A stretch of 64,000 nucleotides of DNA from Homoserinimonas sedimenticola (GCF_026094475.1 NZ_JAPELL010000001.1:777171-841170); one strand, 5' to 3'. Positions 8,338 to 17,964 are shown, counted from the first letter of the stretch. The notes: generated by a model from the letters alone, not told the origin. Made by a program: numbers and translations.

Positions 8338-9591
8338 CTATCGCCTTCGGTGAAGGGGCGCGCGCAGCACCGCCCACAGCACGACGACGCCGACCAGCAC
8401 CATCGTCGTGGCCCCGAGACCTGAGTAGCCGAGCATCGTCAGCACGGGGCCCGACAGCGCGCCGCCGGCGGCGCCCGCGATGTTCATGAGCAGGTCCGAG
8501 ACGCCCTGTACGCCCGGGCGATCGGTCACCGGGACCGAATCAACCAGGAGCGCCGAGCCCGCAATCGTCGACGCCGACCACCCGAAGCCCAACAGCACAA
8601 GGCTCACCGTCACGGCCGCATGCGACTCGCTCGCGAGCCAGGCGAGGACGAGAGAGGCGAGCAGAAGACCCTGCCCGCCCAGCAGCACGGGCAAGCGGCC
8701 TACCCGGTCGGAGAGCCAGCCGAAGACGGGTGACAGGGAGAACATTCCCGCGATATGGAGACTGATCGTGAGCCCCACGACCGCTAGGGATGCACCGTGC
8801 CCGTGCAGGTGCACGGGGGTCATCGCCATGATCGCCACCATGGTCGCGTGACTGAGCGCGACAGCGCCGACCGCAAAGCGTGCGAGCGGGGTCGCCCGCA
8901 GGGTCGCGAAACCGAGGCGTGGCCGCTCCCCCGTCGTCGCGCCAAGCGCGGCACGCGCCGTCAGCAGCGGGTCGGGCCTCAGCAGCACGGCGTACACGAG
9001 CACCGTCACTATCTGGGCGGCGAGCGCGAAGAGGAAGGGGCCCGTGAGGGCGGGGAGTCCGAGCATCCGCCCGACCGCCTCGCCCGGCTCTATCAGGTTC
9101 GGCCCGAGCACCGAGCCGATTGTCGTCGACCAGACGACGAGCGAGAGGTCGCGTCCGCGATGCCGCGGGGAGGCGAGGTCGCTTGCGGCAAAGCGTGCCT
9201 GCAGGTTAGTGGCCGTGCCCGCCCCCGCGAGCGCGAAGGCAAGGAGCAGCAGCGGGAACGACGGCAGAGCCGCCGCGACGATGAGCAAAACAGCGGATGC
9301 CGCGGCAAGAGCCGACCCTGTGGCGAGCGCCACGCGGCGGCCCCTCGCCCGCGCATACCGCGCCAGGGGAAGTGCGAGCACGGCCGCGCCCAACGTCGAC
9401 ATCGTCGACGCCATACCCGACCAGGCGTCGGCACCCGAGACTTCGGCGGCGAGGAGCGCCCCCACCGAGACCGTCGCGCCGATCCCGAGCCCGCCCACGA
9501 CCTGAGCGGCCACGAGCACCCACACGATCCTGCTCTGCAGGTGCTGCACATCGGCGCTCTGCCCCGCGAGGGCGGTGGGACTTTCGGTCAC
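8338..9591 (-). CDS. Major facilitator superfamily transporter
   Basis: 417 aa, about 12 hydrophobic segments in two halves. The loop between helices 2 and 3 has ARYARARGRR, and the second half has GWLSDRVGRLP, the usual MFS A-like motif. The general style (LGAAVLALPLARYARARGRR) is that of drug/metabolite exporters; no substrate is implied by the neighbours. The GTG at 9591 is preceded by TAGGAT and six bases (leaderless pattern) with no Shine-Dalgarno. Confidence 0.88.
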   Translation of the reverse strand: MTESPTALAGQSADVQHLQSRIVWVLVAAQVVGGLGIGATVSVGALLAAEVSGADAWSGMASTMSTLGAAVLALPLARYARARGRRVALATGSALAAASAVLLIVAAALPSFPLLLLAFALAGAGTATNLQARFAASDLASPRHRGRDLSLVVWSTTIGSVLGPNLIEPGEAVGRMLGLPALTGPFLFALAAQIVTVLVYAVLLRPDPLLTARAALGATTGERPRLGFATLRATPLARFAVGAVALSHATMVAIMAMTPVHLHGHGASLAVVGLTISLHIAGMFSLSPVFGWLSDRVGRLPVLLGGQGLLLASLVLAWLASESHAAVTVSLVLLGFGWSASTIAGSALLVDSVPVTDRPGVQGVSDLLMNIAGAAGGALSGPVLTMLGYSGLGATTMVLVGVVVLWAVLRAPLHRRR

Positions 9592-9597
9592 TCGCCA

Positions 9598-9603
9598 ATC
9601 CTA
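9598..9603 (-). promoter_or_regulatory. Leaderless-type -10 (TAGGAT) of the MFS gene
   Basis: TAGGAT, TGGCGA, then GTG at 9591: six-base spacing, as for lipB, ftsY, recG and rsmD. Confidence 0.5.
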
Positions 9604-9664
9604 AGGAGACCCACCGACGTTTTCCCGCCGTCGCGCCTCAATAAGCTGCCGAATACTTGGCGTC

Positions 9665-11297
9665 TCACCGCGGCTCGAGCAGACCCCGCTCCTCGACGGC
9701 CTCCCGCGACAGCACCTTGTAACCCTCATGCTCAAAGAAAACCGTGATGCGATCCCCGTCAACATCCATGACCGTGCCGGCGCCGAACTCCTCGTGCGAG
9801 ACGGGGGTGTTGGGGAGAAACGCGCCGCTCGCGTCGGAACCCGCGTCCGCGGCATCCGCGTGCCCGCTCTCACAGGTGTCGCAATTGCCGCACCTCTCGC
9901 CCGTCTCCTCCCCGAAATAGCCCAGTAGAAACGCACGGCGGCAGCGGCTCGTCTCGGCGTAGCCGCGCATCATCTCGATGCGTGACTCCTCGATGCGCTC
10001 GCGCTCCTCCGCCGCAGCACGGGCCCGTTCCGCAGCAGTGGCCGGGTCGACCTGCTCGATCACGACCGCGCCCCTGCGATCCCAGCGCACGAGACCGGCA
10101 TCGGAGAGCAGGTTGAGTGCTGAGGTGACGGTGCGCGGAGACACCTCGAGTTCCGCGGCGATGCTCTTCGGCCGCGCAGCCCCGGGAGCCTCGACCACAG
10201 CGCGGTAGGCGCCCTCCACAACGCCCGCCCCCGGGAGACCCCGCCGCGAAGAAGCGCCTCAGCCCTAGATCCTCGGCACGGTAGTGCAGTCGCACCTCCG
10301 CCGGCTCCTCATCGCGGCCCGCACGCCCCGCCTCCTGGTAGTAGGCGTCGAGAGACTCCGGCGGGGCAGAGTGCACGACGAAGCGCACATCCGGCTTGTC
10401 GATTCCCATGCCGAAGGCCGAGGTCGCGACCACGACCTCGGCGTCGCCGTCATGAAAGGCCGCATGGACCTCTCGCCGCGCCGGTGCCCCCATGCCCCCG
10501 TGATAGGCGGATGCTCTCACCCCGCGCTCCGACAACGCGCTCGCATAGTCCTCCGTCTCGCGACGCGTCGCGACATAGAGCAGCCCCGTTCCGCTCCGCC
10601 CCGCGACATCGTCGACGACAGCGCGGCGTTTGCTCGCGTCATCCGCATGCCGCTCAACCGCCAGGTGAAGATTTGGGCGGTCGAAACCGCGGACCAGCAC
10701 GAGAGGGTCGCGCATTCCCAGGCGAGCCGAGATCTCCCTCTGCACGGGGCCAGGAGCCGTCGCCGTGAGTGCGGCGACAGGAGGGCGGCCCAGACGCTCG
10801 GCGGCGGCCCCCAAGCGCAGATAGTCGGGGCGGAAGTCGTGCCCCCACGAAGAGATGCAGTGCGCCTCATCCACGACGAGAAGATCGACGACTGCCCGGC
10901 CGAGACGCTCAAGGACTTCATCTGACGCCAACTGCTCGGGGGCGAGCAGAAGGATGCGCGGGCCCTCGCCCTCGACGAGAGACCACGCCTCTGCGGCCCG
11001 GCGTGCGCCGACGCGAGAATTCAAAGCGGCCGCTGGGGGTGCATCGGGAGCCTCACGCAGGCCGTCGAGCTGGTCTGCCTGCAGCGCGATGAGCGGCGAG
11101 ACGACGAGCGTGAGCCCGCCCCGCACGGCCGTCGCGAGCTGGTAGATCGCCGACTTGCCGTAGCCCGTCGCCATGACCGCGAGGGTGTCGCGGCCCTCCA
11201 CGAGTGCCTCGACAGCCCGCAACTGCCCCGCCTGCACGTGCTCCCAACCGAATCGCTCGCGGGCGGTCGTCTCGATCTGCTTTTTGTGATTCACCAC
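9665..11297 (-). pseudogene. recQ: recQ ATP-dependent DNA helicase, interrupted by one frameshift
   Basis: Part 1 (from the GTG at 11297) has the helicase core: Walker A ATGYGKSAIYQ, box DEAH in VVDEAHCISSWGHDFRPDY, AALTATAP, the C-terminal helicase motifs VVVATSAFGMGIDKPDVRF and YYQEAGRAGRDEEP, ending at DLGLRRFFAAG. The frame is then wrong. Part 2, in another frame, continues with a winged helix (SPRTVTSALNLLSDAGLVRWD), the zinc motif CRRAFLLGYFGEE...CGNCDTC, and a small C-terminal beta domain (EEFGAGTVMDVDGD). The switch falls at about 10229-10243, in a GGGGG-rich run; one extra base or two missing bases would restore a helicase of about 540 aa. It is either a sequencing error or a recent inactivation. 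Confidence 0.85.
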
Positions 11298-11373
11298 CCC
11301 AGTGAACGTGCAACCAGCAATGCGAGCACGCGGTGGACTCCCAGCCGCGGGGCTACTGCCAGCCCGCTGTGGG

Positions 11374-14300
11374 TCAGCTCGCGCGCTCCTCCGGCGCCAC
11401 GACGCGCTGCCCGACGACTGCGCTCACACCGTCCTGCCGCATGGAGACGCCGTAGAGGGCATCCGCGATCTCCATCGTGCGCTTCTGATGCGTGATGACG
11501 ATGAGCTGGGAGGTCTCGCGCAGATCCTCGAAGATCTGCAGGAGCCGACCCAGGTTGGAGTCGTCGAGGGCCGCCTCGACCTCATCCATGATGTAGAAGG
11601 GGCTCGGGCGCGCCTTGAAGATCGCGATCAGCAGTGCGACCGCCGCGAGCGAGCGCTCCCCGCCGCTCAACAGGGAGAGCCGCTCGATCTTCTTGCCCGC
11701 AGGCTTGACCGAGACCTCGATGCCCGTCGTAAGCAGATTGTCGGGGTCAGTGAGACGGATGCTGCCCGCACCGCCCGGGAACAGCACGGGGAACACCTCG
11801 TTGAAGGCCGTACGGGTGTCCTCGAACGCCGCCTGGAAGATGCCGCGCATCTTCTCGTCGAGCTCGTCGATGATCGTCAACAAATCCTTGCGGGTGTTCG
11901 TGAGGTCGGTGAGCTGCTCCGTGAGGAAGCGGTGGCGTTGCTCGAGCGCCGAGAACTCCTCGAGCGCGAGCGGATTGACACGGCCGAGCTGGCTGAGCTT
12001 GCGCTCCGCGCGTGCGAGCCGGGCCTCCTGCTCGGCGCGCACGAACGGCACGCCCTCGGGGCCCTCTTCTGGAAATTCAGGAACCGCGGCAGCCGCAGAC
12101 TCGGAATCAGTGGGTTTCGGGTCGGCTTCGGCACCGGTTTCCTGAGTTTCCGACGCGGGCGCCGACTCGGCGTCCTGAGTTTCCGACGCGGGCGCAGCGT
12201 CTCCGTCCTGAGTCTCCGACGCGCGCGCAGCGTCTCCGTCCTGAGTTTCCGACGGGGCAGGCATGGCACCATCGGGCGGCACCGGCACGTTCGGCCCGTA
12301 CTCGGCGATCAGCACGTCCTCGACGAGGCCGAGTTCCTGGCCGGCGCGCTCGAGCAGCGTCGAGAGGTGCAGCTTCTTCTCGTAGATCTGCATCTCGAGC
12401 CCGTGCACCGTCTCGCTCACGGCGTGCAGGCGCTCCCGGAGAGACGCCTCGGTTCGGCGCAGCTCGGCGAGCTCCTCGTTCTGCTGGGCCCTCTCTGCCT
12501 CGGCGGCGGCGAGCCGCACCCGTGCTTCCGAAACGGAGCGGTCGACGGAGTCGAGCACGGCGGGCAGGGCGTCGAGCACGCGCTGGGCCGCCTCCATCTG
12601 GCGGCGACGGATGACGGCCCTTCGGGCCGCGAGTTCCGCGGCTGCCCGCTCCGCCTCCAGCTGCTCCTCGAGCTGCCGCGCCCGCAGCTCCTGCGCGCGC
12701 ACGCGTTCACGCGCCGTCTCGACCTGCAGCCGCGCCTCGACCTCGCGCTCGCGCGTCGCGTCGAGCTCCTCCGCGAGTTCGTCGCGGGCGCTGACATCGA
12801 GGATGGGTCGCGGGCGGGATTTCGCCGACTCCAACTCGGACTTGGCTCGCTCGGCGGCCGCCTCGGCATCGGAGACCGACTCCTGAGCGAGCGCGAGGCC
12901 CTTCTCGACGCGCTGCGCCTCCGCCTCGGCTGCCTCGACCTGCACGCGTGCCCGGTTGAGCTTCTCTGACTGGGCTGCAAGCTGGGAATCGAACTCGCGG
13001 AGGGCGGCGAGCGCTCGGGTCGACTGCTCCTTGGCGACCTGGACGACGCCGCGCTGCTCGGCGAGCTCGAACTGCGCCCGCTCGATCAGGGATTTCACCT
13101 CGCCGAGGCGCTCCGTCGCGGCATCCCGGTCGGCGACAAGTTCGAGGCGGGAGCGCTTCGCCCCCGAGCCGCCGCGCAGCACGTAACGGCTGAGCACGTC
13201 GCCGGCCTTGGTGATGACGGTGACGTCCCGCGATTCGAGCTCGGCCCACGCCTCGCGCGCGGCGGCGAGGTCTTCCGCGATAACGACGTGGGCAAGAATG
13301 CCGAGCACGCCGGCGGGCGCAGAGACCACTGATGTCGCAGCTACCGCTCCCTCGGGAAGGGGGCTTCGATCCGCGCCTTCGTCGCTACTCAACCCACGAG
13401 GCTCGGCGAGCACGAGCTCGACACGTCCCAGCTCGTCGTTCTGGACGTAGCCCAGCGCGTCGACGGCGGCGCCGCGGTCGTCGGCGAGCACAGCATCGGC
13501 GAGCGAGCCGAGTGCCGCCGCGATCGCCGCCTCGTAGCCGGGCTGCACCTGCACGTGCTCGGCCACGAGACCCCGGATGCCCGGGCGGGAGGCCTTCACG
13601 AGGGCGCTCGAGCCGTCCTTCTGGTCAAGCGCGCTCGAGAGAGCGCTCTGGCGGGCGGCGAGCGCATCACGCTCACGCTCGAGCGCGTGGAGTTGCTCGC
13701 GCAGCCGGTCGATCTCCGTCTCCGCTGCGGTGACCTCTGCCTGTGCCGTCTGGTAGGCGGCGTCGAGGTCGGTCTCGCTCGTGTCGTCAAGGGTGGCCTC
13801 CGCCTCGACCTGCTCGAGGGCGTCGCGGGCCTGGTCGCGGCGCGAGCGCGCGGCATCCAGGGCGTTCTGCTGTCGCAGCACTTCGCCCCGCACAGCCGCG
13901 AGCCGCGAGGCGGCCGTGTCGGCCTGCCCCGTGAGCTTCGAGATCTCGAGGTCGTGCTTCGAGACGAGGGAGCTTTGCAGAGCGATTTCCTCGTCGAGTG
14001 CATCGAGGGCGGCGCGGGCCTCCCCCGTGCGACCCTGAGCCTCCCGCCAGGCATCCTCGGCCTCGGCGATCGTCTCCTCGATGCGCAGCGCCTCGGCACG
14101 GGCATCCGCCACCATCTGCGGGGTCACGGCGGGCGTGACATCCGCCGTCTCGCCCTGGCTGCTCAGCAGCGCGATCTTCTGGTTGGCGAGGCTGTAGAGG
14201 CTGCGCAGGCGCTCCTGCACGGACTCGAGGCCGAAGGCGACGCGGCGGGCCTGGTCGACCGAGTCACCGACCTGCTCCTGCTCGATGCGAGCCTCGCGCA

Positions 14301-15099
14301 GTTTCGCCTGGTCGAGCTGCTCCTGCAGCACGATCCGTTCCGTTTTGCGCTCCGACTCGCTCCGGCTGTGTGCCGTGAGCGAGGCCCGCAGTTCGACGAC
14401 CTCGTCGGCGAGCAACCGCGCACGCGCATCACGCACGATCGCGGCGATCGACTGGGCTTCACGCGCGATCTCCGCCTGCCGACCGAGCGGCTTCAACTGG
14501 CGACGGATCTCCCCCGCGAGGTCGCTCAGGCGCGTCAGGTTGGCCTGCATCGCGTCGAGCTTGCGGAGCGTCTTCTCCTTGCGACGACGATGCTTGAGGA
14601 TGCCCGCCGCCTCCTCGATGAAGCCGCGGCGATCCTCGGGGCTTGCGTGCAGCACGGCGTCGAGCTGGCCCTGGCCGACGATCACGTGCATCTCTCGTCC
14701 GAGACCGGAATCGCTCAGCAGCTCCTGCACGTCGAGCAGGCGACAGTTCTCGCCGTTGATCGCGTATTCACTGCCGCCGTTGCGAAACAGGGTGCGGCGG
14801 ATCGTGACCTCGGAGTACTCGATCGGCAGCGCCCCGTCGGAGTTGTCGATCGTGAGGGTCACCTCGGCGCGGCCGAGCGGTCCACGCGTGGCGGTACCGG
14901 CGAAGATGACATCTTCCATCTTGCCGCCGCGCAGCGTCTTCGCCCCCTGCTCGCCCATGACCCAGGCGAGAGCATCGACGACGTTCGACTTGCCGGAACC
15001 GTTGGGGCCGACGACACACGTCACGCCCGGTTCGAAGGCGAAGGTGGTCGGCTGCGCGAACGACTTGAAGCCCTTGATCGTGAGGCTCTTCAGGTACAC
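11374..15099 (-). CDS. smc: Chromosome segregation protein SMC
   Basis: 1241 aa condensin ATPase. Head: Walker A GPNGSGKSN (31-39) near MYLKSLTIKGFKSFA. Coiled coils flank a hinge at about 505-640 (GIRGLVAEHVQV and downstream). C-terminal head: signature LSGGERSL and Walker B FYIMDEVEAALDD. GTG at 15099 is chosen because GGGAGGG precedes it at normal spacing and the conserved N-terminus begins there; the frame is open 21 codons further. Just before the C-terminal head is an acidic, disordered insert with four 11-residue repeats of SETQDGDAAPA type (about residues 943-990). ScpA/ScpB are not in the window. Confidence 0.97.
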   Translation of the reverse strand: MYLKSLTIKGFKSFAQPTTFAFEPGVTCVVGPNGSGKSNVVDALAWVMGEQGAKTLRGGKMEDVIFAGTATRGPLGRAEVTLTIDNSDGALPIEYSEVTIRRTLFRNGGSEYAINGENCRLLDVQELLSDSGLGREMHVIVGQGQLDAVLHASPEDRRGFIEEAAGILKHRRRKEKTLRKLDAMQANLTRLSDLAGEIRRQLKPLGRQAEIAREAQSIAAIVRDARARLLADEVVELRASLTAHSRSESERKTERIVLQEQLDQAKLREARIEQEQVGDSVDQARRVAFGLESVQERLRSLYSLANQKIALLSSQGETADVTPAVTPQMVADARAEALRIEETIAEAEDAWREAQGRTGEARAALDALDEEIALQSSLVSKHDLEISKLTGQADTAASRLAAVRGEVLRQQNALDAARSRRDQARDALEQVEAEATLDDTSETDLDAAYQTAQAEVTAAETEIDRLREQLHALERERDALAARQSALSSALDQKDGSSALVKASRPGIRGLVAEHVQVQPGYEAAIAAALGSLADAVLADDRGAAVDALGYVQNDELGRVELVLAEPRGLSSDEGADRSPLPEGAVAATSVVSAPAGVLGILAHVVIAEDLAAAREAWAELESRDVTVITKAGDVLSRYVLRGGSGAKRSRLELVADRDAATERLGEVKSLIERAQFELAEQRGVVQVAKEQSTRALAALREFDSQLAAQSEKLNRARVQVEAAEAEAQRVEKGLALAQESVSDAEAAAERAKSELESAKSRPRPILDVSARDELAEELDATREREVEARLQVETARERVRAQELRARQLEEQLEAERAAAELAARRAVIRRRQMEAAQRVLDALPAVLDSVDRSVSEARVRLAAAEAERAQQNEELAELRRTEASLRERLHAVSETVHGLEMQIYEKKLHLSTLLERAGQELGLVEDVLIAEYGPNVPVPPDGAMPAPSETQDGDAARASETQDGDAAPASETQDAESAPASETQETGAEADPKPTDSESAAAAVPEFPEEGPEGVPFVRAEQEARLARAERKLSQLGRVNPLALEEFSALEQRHRFLTEQLTDLTNTRKDLLTIIDELDEKMRGIFQAAFEDTRTAFNEVFPVLFPGGAGSIRLTDPDNLLTTGIEVSVKPAGKKIERLSLLSGGERSLAAVALLIAIFKARPSPFYIMDEVEAALDDSNLGRLLQIFEDLRETSQLIVITHQKRTMEIADALYGVSMRQDGVSAVVGQRVVAPEERAS
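12142..12273 (-). repeat. 33-bp tandem repeat inside smc (four units)
   Basis: Units begin at 12142, 12175, 12208 and 12241, each starting CTGAGT(T/C)TCCGACG on the plus strand. They encode 11-residue repeats of the type SETQDGDAAPA and keep the reading frame. The central two are nearly identical, implying recent expansion. Confidence 0.8.
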
Positions 15100-15214
15100 G
15101 CGATGGCCCTCCCTGTTCACGCCCCGGATGCCCGCGCATCGGCCGCGCGGAAACTCTCGCACAACGGTACCGAAAGCAGCGGGAGAAGTCTGGCGCGACG
15201 CGACAGGCGCACCC

Positions 15215-15220
15215 TATGCT
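15215..15220 (+). promoter_or_regulatory. Probable -10 (TATGCT) for the GNAT gene
   Basis: TATGCT at 15215-15220 would start a leader of about 38 nt that contains AAGGAG (15251-15256) eight bases before the ATG at 15265, an ordinary leadered arrangement unlike the leaderless genes around it. Confidence 0.4.
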
Positions 15221-15264
15221 TTAGCGCCCCCACTCAACGCCGACGGCGCGAAGGAGCCCGAGAC

Positions 15265-16311
15265 ATGAGCATCGAGATCACAGAACTGAGGCTGCCCGAC
15301 GCGATCGACGGCAGTCCGGATGCGGATGCCTTCAGCGAGATGGTGCGGGTGCGCAACGAGATCGAGGCGGCGATCATCGGCAACTACGACCTCGGGGTCG
15401 AGCCGGCCGAACTCCTCGCCATCGCCAAGAACCCCTACGACATCTGGCGCTGCTTCGTCGCGCGGATCGACGGGCGCGTCGTCGCCCGCGGGCTCTACGA
15501 GGTGCAGGGCCGGGACGACGCCGACTCCGCGTGGTTCCAGATCGAGGTGCTCCCCGCCTTCCGCAGGCGCGGCGTCGGCGGCGCCCTCTACGAGCGGCTC
15601 TCGGCCATCGCCCACGATGAGGGCCGCAGCATCCTGCAGAGCAGCGCCTACCACCTGCCGGGGGGCGAGGGCGAGCACATCACCTCACCGACGGGCTTCG
15701 GCTCCGTGCTCGCCGACGATGAGCCCGTCCGGTTCCTCACCTCCCGGGGCTTCCGCTTGGCCCAGGTAGAGCGGATGAGCCGACTCCCGCTGCCCTCCGG
15801 CGTCGGCGAGCCCGTGGCGCCCGAGGGATATGAGGTCCTCACGTGGGAGGGCGCGACGCCCGAGGAGCATCTCGCCGACATGGCGGTGCTGCACGCCCGG
15901 ATGAGCACCGACCCGCCCCTCGGCGAGGTCGACTGGACCCCGGAGGTCTGGGACGAGGAGCGGGTGCGCGACAACGACGCGCGCCGGGGCGAGGACGGCA
16001 GGCTGTGGCTGACGGCCGTCGTGCGGCACGGGGCGTCCGGCCGTCTCGTCGGTTTCACCGACCTCTCCGTGCCGCCCGAGCAGGATCGACCGGTCTTCCA
16101 GATGGACACGGTCGTGATCGCGGAGCACCGCGGACACCGCCTCGGGATGCTGCTGAAGCGCGCCAACCTGCACGCCCTCGACACCCGTGCCCCCGGGCAT
16201 CCGGCGATCTACACGTGGAATGCGGAAGAGAACCGGCACATGCTTGGCGTCAACGAAGCGGTCGGCTTCGTCGCCTTCGGCTACGAGAGCTCGTGGCGAC
16301 GGGACGTCTGA
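15265..16311 (+). CDS. Tandem GNAT acetyltransferase
   Basis: 348 aa with two GNAT folds. The first half has the acetyl-CoA loop VLPAFRRRGVGGALYERL (near 90-110); the second has IAEHRGHRLGMLLKRANLHAL (near 290-310). The two-domain layout resembles mycothiol synthase and related actinobacterial acetyltransferases, but the second-half WNAEENRHMLGVNEAVGF is typical of the broader tandem-GNAT group of unknown substrate. The start has a strong AAGGAG. It converges on the solute-binding protein gene across a bidirectional terminator. Confidence 0.88.
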   Translation: MSIEITELRLPDAIDGSPDADAFSEMVRVRNEIEAAIIGNYDLGVEPAELLAIAKNPYDIWRCFVARIDGRVVARGLYEVQGRDDADSAWFQIEVLPAFRRRGVGGALYERLSAIAHDEGRSILQSSAYHLPGGEGEHITSPTGFGSVLADDEPVRFLTSRGFRLAQVERMSRLPLPSGVGEPVAPEGYEVLTWEGATPEEHLADMAVLHARMSTDPPLGEVDWTPEVWDEERVRDNDARRGEDGRLWLTAVVRHGASGRLVGFTDLSVPPEQDRPVFQMDTVVIAEHRGHRLGMLLKRANLHALDTRAPGHPAIYTWNAEENRHMLGVNEAVGFVAFGYESSWRRDV

Positions 16312-16318
16312 CGCACGA

Positions 16319-16346
16319 CGGCCCCGGCGCTCTCACGCCGGGGCCG
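16319..16346. terminator. Bidirectional terminator hairpin
   Basis: Perfect 11-bp stem CGGCCCCGGCG / CGCCGGGGCCG with a 6-base loop, 7 bp after the GNAT stop and 19 bp before the end of the convergent solute-binding gene. No long T run, as is common in high-GC actinobacteria. Confidence 0.8.
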
Positions 16347-16365
16347 CACGTGCAGTAGTGAGGAA

Positions 16366-17349
16366 CTACTCGAGGATCAACTCGTCGAGGTCGATCTCCT
16401 CCTCCATGAACTCGTACTTCACCATGAGCTCCTGCAGAGCCTGGAGGGAGTCGACGTTGAGCTCGGGGCCGAAGTCCTCCATCGCGAGGTTCGCCGCCGC
16501 CTCCTCGGGCATGCCCAGGAAGTCGGGCAGCATCGAGCGCGCCGCATCCACATCGCCATTGGCAAGCTCGCGCGTCTCCGCCAGGGCGTCCTGGAAGGCC
16601 TTGACGACGGCGGGGTTCTCGCTGGCGTAGGCGCCGCTCGTGAAGCCGACGAGCGTCGTCAGACCGGGGATGGTGTCCTGGTAGTTGTAGGTCACGAGGT
16701 GCCCGCCCTCGGCGATCGTCCTGCTCAGGAACGGCTCCGGCAGCCAGGCGGCGTCAAGCTCACCGGCGACGAGCTGTGCCTGCATCTCCGGGAACGGCAC
16801 CTCGATCCACTCGACGTTGCTCGGGTCGCCGCCGTCCTGCTCGATCGCCTCCATGATCGTGAGGTCACCGGCCGCCTTGAGCGTGTTGACCGCGACGCGC
16901 TTGCCCTCGAGGTCGGCGGGCGACTGGATCGACTCGTCGAGTGCCGCGACACCGTTGATGTCGTCGCCTTCAGCGTAAGACGCGGCATAGTTGCCGACGA
17001 TCTGCACATCGATGCCCTTGCTGGCGGCGAGGATGATGGGCAGCGGCTGGCCGATCGCGAAGTTGACCTGCCCCTGGGCGACAGCGGGAAGGATGGCCGC
17101 GCCACCCTGACCCGTCGAGAGGTCAACCTCGAGGTTGTATTTCTCGAAGATGCCCTCCTCGATGCCCAGCAGCAGGGCGGCGGTGGGCGCGATCGGGAGT
17201 GCCGCTACAGAGATGGTCGTCATCTCTGTCAACTCTTCAGCGCTCTCCAGATCGGGCTCGGAGTCGGCGCCGGCGCAGCCTGCGGCGACGAGTGCGGTCA
17301 CGGTTGCGACGGCAGCGACGCTGCCGGCTCGCGTGAGGGAGAACTTCAT
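16366..17349 (-). CDS. ABC transporter substrate-binding lipoprotein (NMT1/SsuA-like)
   Basis: 327 aa. Signal peptide with lipobox VAAGC, so C25 is the lipidated residue. The body shows the periplasmic fold of the SsuA/THI5/NMT1 type: LPIAPTAALLLGIEEGIFEKYNLEVDL at the N-terminus, then a two-lobe pattern with DLEGKRVAVNT and LDAAWLPEPF. This group captures sulfonates, taurine, nitrate-like anions or pyrimidine precursors. No permease or ATPase gene is adjacent, so it is an orphan that must borrow a transporter from elsewhere. A good AGAGGAAACA precedes the ATG. It runs in the same direction as the MarR gene, 43 bp downstream of it, and may belong to the same regulated module. Confidence 0.85.
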   Translation of the reverse strand: MKFSLTRAGSVAAVATVTALVAAGCAGADSEPDLESAEELTEMTTISVAALPIAPTAALLLGIEEGIFEKYNLEVDLSTGQGGAAILPAVAQGQVNFAIGQPLPIILAASKGIDVQIVGNYAASYAEGDDINGVAALDESIQSPADLEGKRVAVNTLKAAGDLTIMEAIEQDGGDPSNVEWIEVPFPEMQAQLVAGELDAAWLPEPFLSRTIAEGGHLVTYNYQDTIPGLTTLVGFTSGAYASENPAVVKAFQDALAETRELANGDVDAARSMLPDFLGMPEEAAANLAMEDFGPELNVDSLQALQELMVKYEFMEEEIDLDELILE

Positions 17350-17392
17350 TGTTTCCTCTTTCTCTTGGGTGCGGGATGCGCTCCGGTTCGGG

Positions 17393-17860
17393 TCAGAACG
17401 CCACCTTCAGGAGCAGTCGGGTGAGCGTCTCTCGCTCTTCGGGCGAAAGTTTGTGGAGGGATTCCTCGCGGGCCGCTGTCACGGCGTCCCTGGCCTTCGT
17501 GTAGGTCTCGATGCCGAGGTCTGTCGCCTCGACGATGTTGACCCTGCGATCCCGGGGGCTCTGGGCGCGCCGAACATACCCGGCGGACTCCAGCATGTCG
17601 ATCACGGCGACGACCTGACTCGGGTCGAGCTGGAGGAACTCGGCGATGTCGCGCTGGGTCGGGCTGACAGCCCCGCAAGCGAGTGAGAGCACGGCGAACC
17701 CCCGCACGGGAAGGCCCAGGGGGCGCAGAGCCTCCCTCGCGTGCTGCGAGCCGATGGCGCGAACGCGGGCGACGAGGAATTCGATGTCGCCGAGCAGATC
17801 GGAACCGTCGACGCGCACATCGTCGTCGACGCGAGTGGCCGCAAGCTTCGCATCCGTCAT
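17393..17860 (-). CDS. MarR-family transcriptional regulator
   Basis: 155 aa winged-helix regulator. The DNA-binding region is SPTQRDIAEFLQLDPSQVVAVIDMLESAGYVRR followed by the wing SPRDRRVNIVEATDLG, a clear MarR signature. The start MTDAKLAA at 17860 is taken over the open extension to 17926 because GGAAGG lies upstream and the extension codes from the AT-rich promoter DNA. It is divergent from the SDR operon and upstream of the solute-binding gene; MarR proteins commonly repress such divergent genes and respond to an aromatic or acidic ligand, which fits the neighbouring catabolic genes. Confidence 0.9.
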   Translation of the reverse strand: MTDAKLAATRVDDDVRVDGSDLLGDIEFLVARVRAIGSQHAREALRPLGLPVRGFAVLSLACGAVSPTQRDIAEFLQLDPSQVVAVIDMLESAGYVRRAQSPRDRRVNIVEATDLGIETYTKARDAVTAAREESLHKLSPEERETLTRLLLKVAF

Positions 17861-17870
17861 TGGGTGGGCC

Positions 17871-17940
17871 TTCCGTAAAGGTTGATTGGAATAGTAATTG
17901 AATTTGTCAACGATTCGCAAGATCATTTAGAGTGCACACG
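17871..17940. promoter_or_regulatory. AT-rich divergent promoter and probable MarR operator
   Basis: The only strongly AT-rich stretch in the first 40 kb. Plus strand: TTGTCA (17904-17909), 18 bp, TAGAGT (17928-17933) drives the SDR operon with a leader of about 25 nt. Minus strand: TACTAT (17896-17891) is a candidate -10 for the MarR gene, with TTGCGA 18 bp upstream. GTTGA (17881-17885) and TCAAC (17907-17911) are inverted ends that could bound an operator. Confidence 0.55.
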
Positions 17941-17964
17941 CACACTCGACGAGGAGAGGGATCA

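Noticed and set aside
10229-10243. Programmed ribosomal frameshift in recQ
   Set aside because: No recognised slippery heptamer followed by a stable structure, and recQ is not known to use frameshifting; mutation or sequencing error is simpler.
12142-12273. 33-bp repeats as a CRISPR-like array
   Set aside because: Units are contiguous with no spacers and code in frame within smc.
13555-15264. Long plus-strand frame reading into the GNAT gene
   Set aside because: Antisense to smc; only the part from 15265 has a ribosome site and GNAT motifs.
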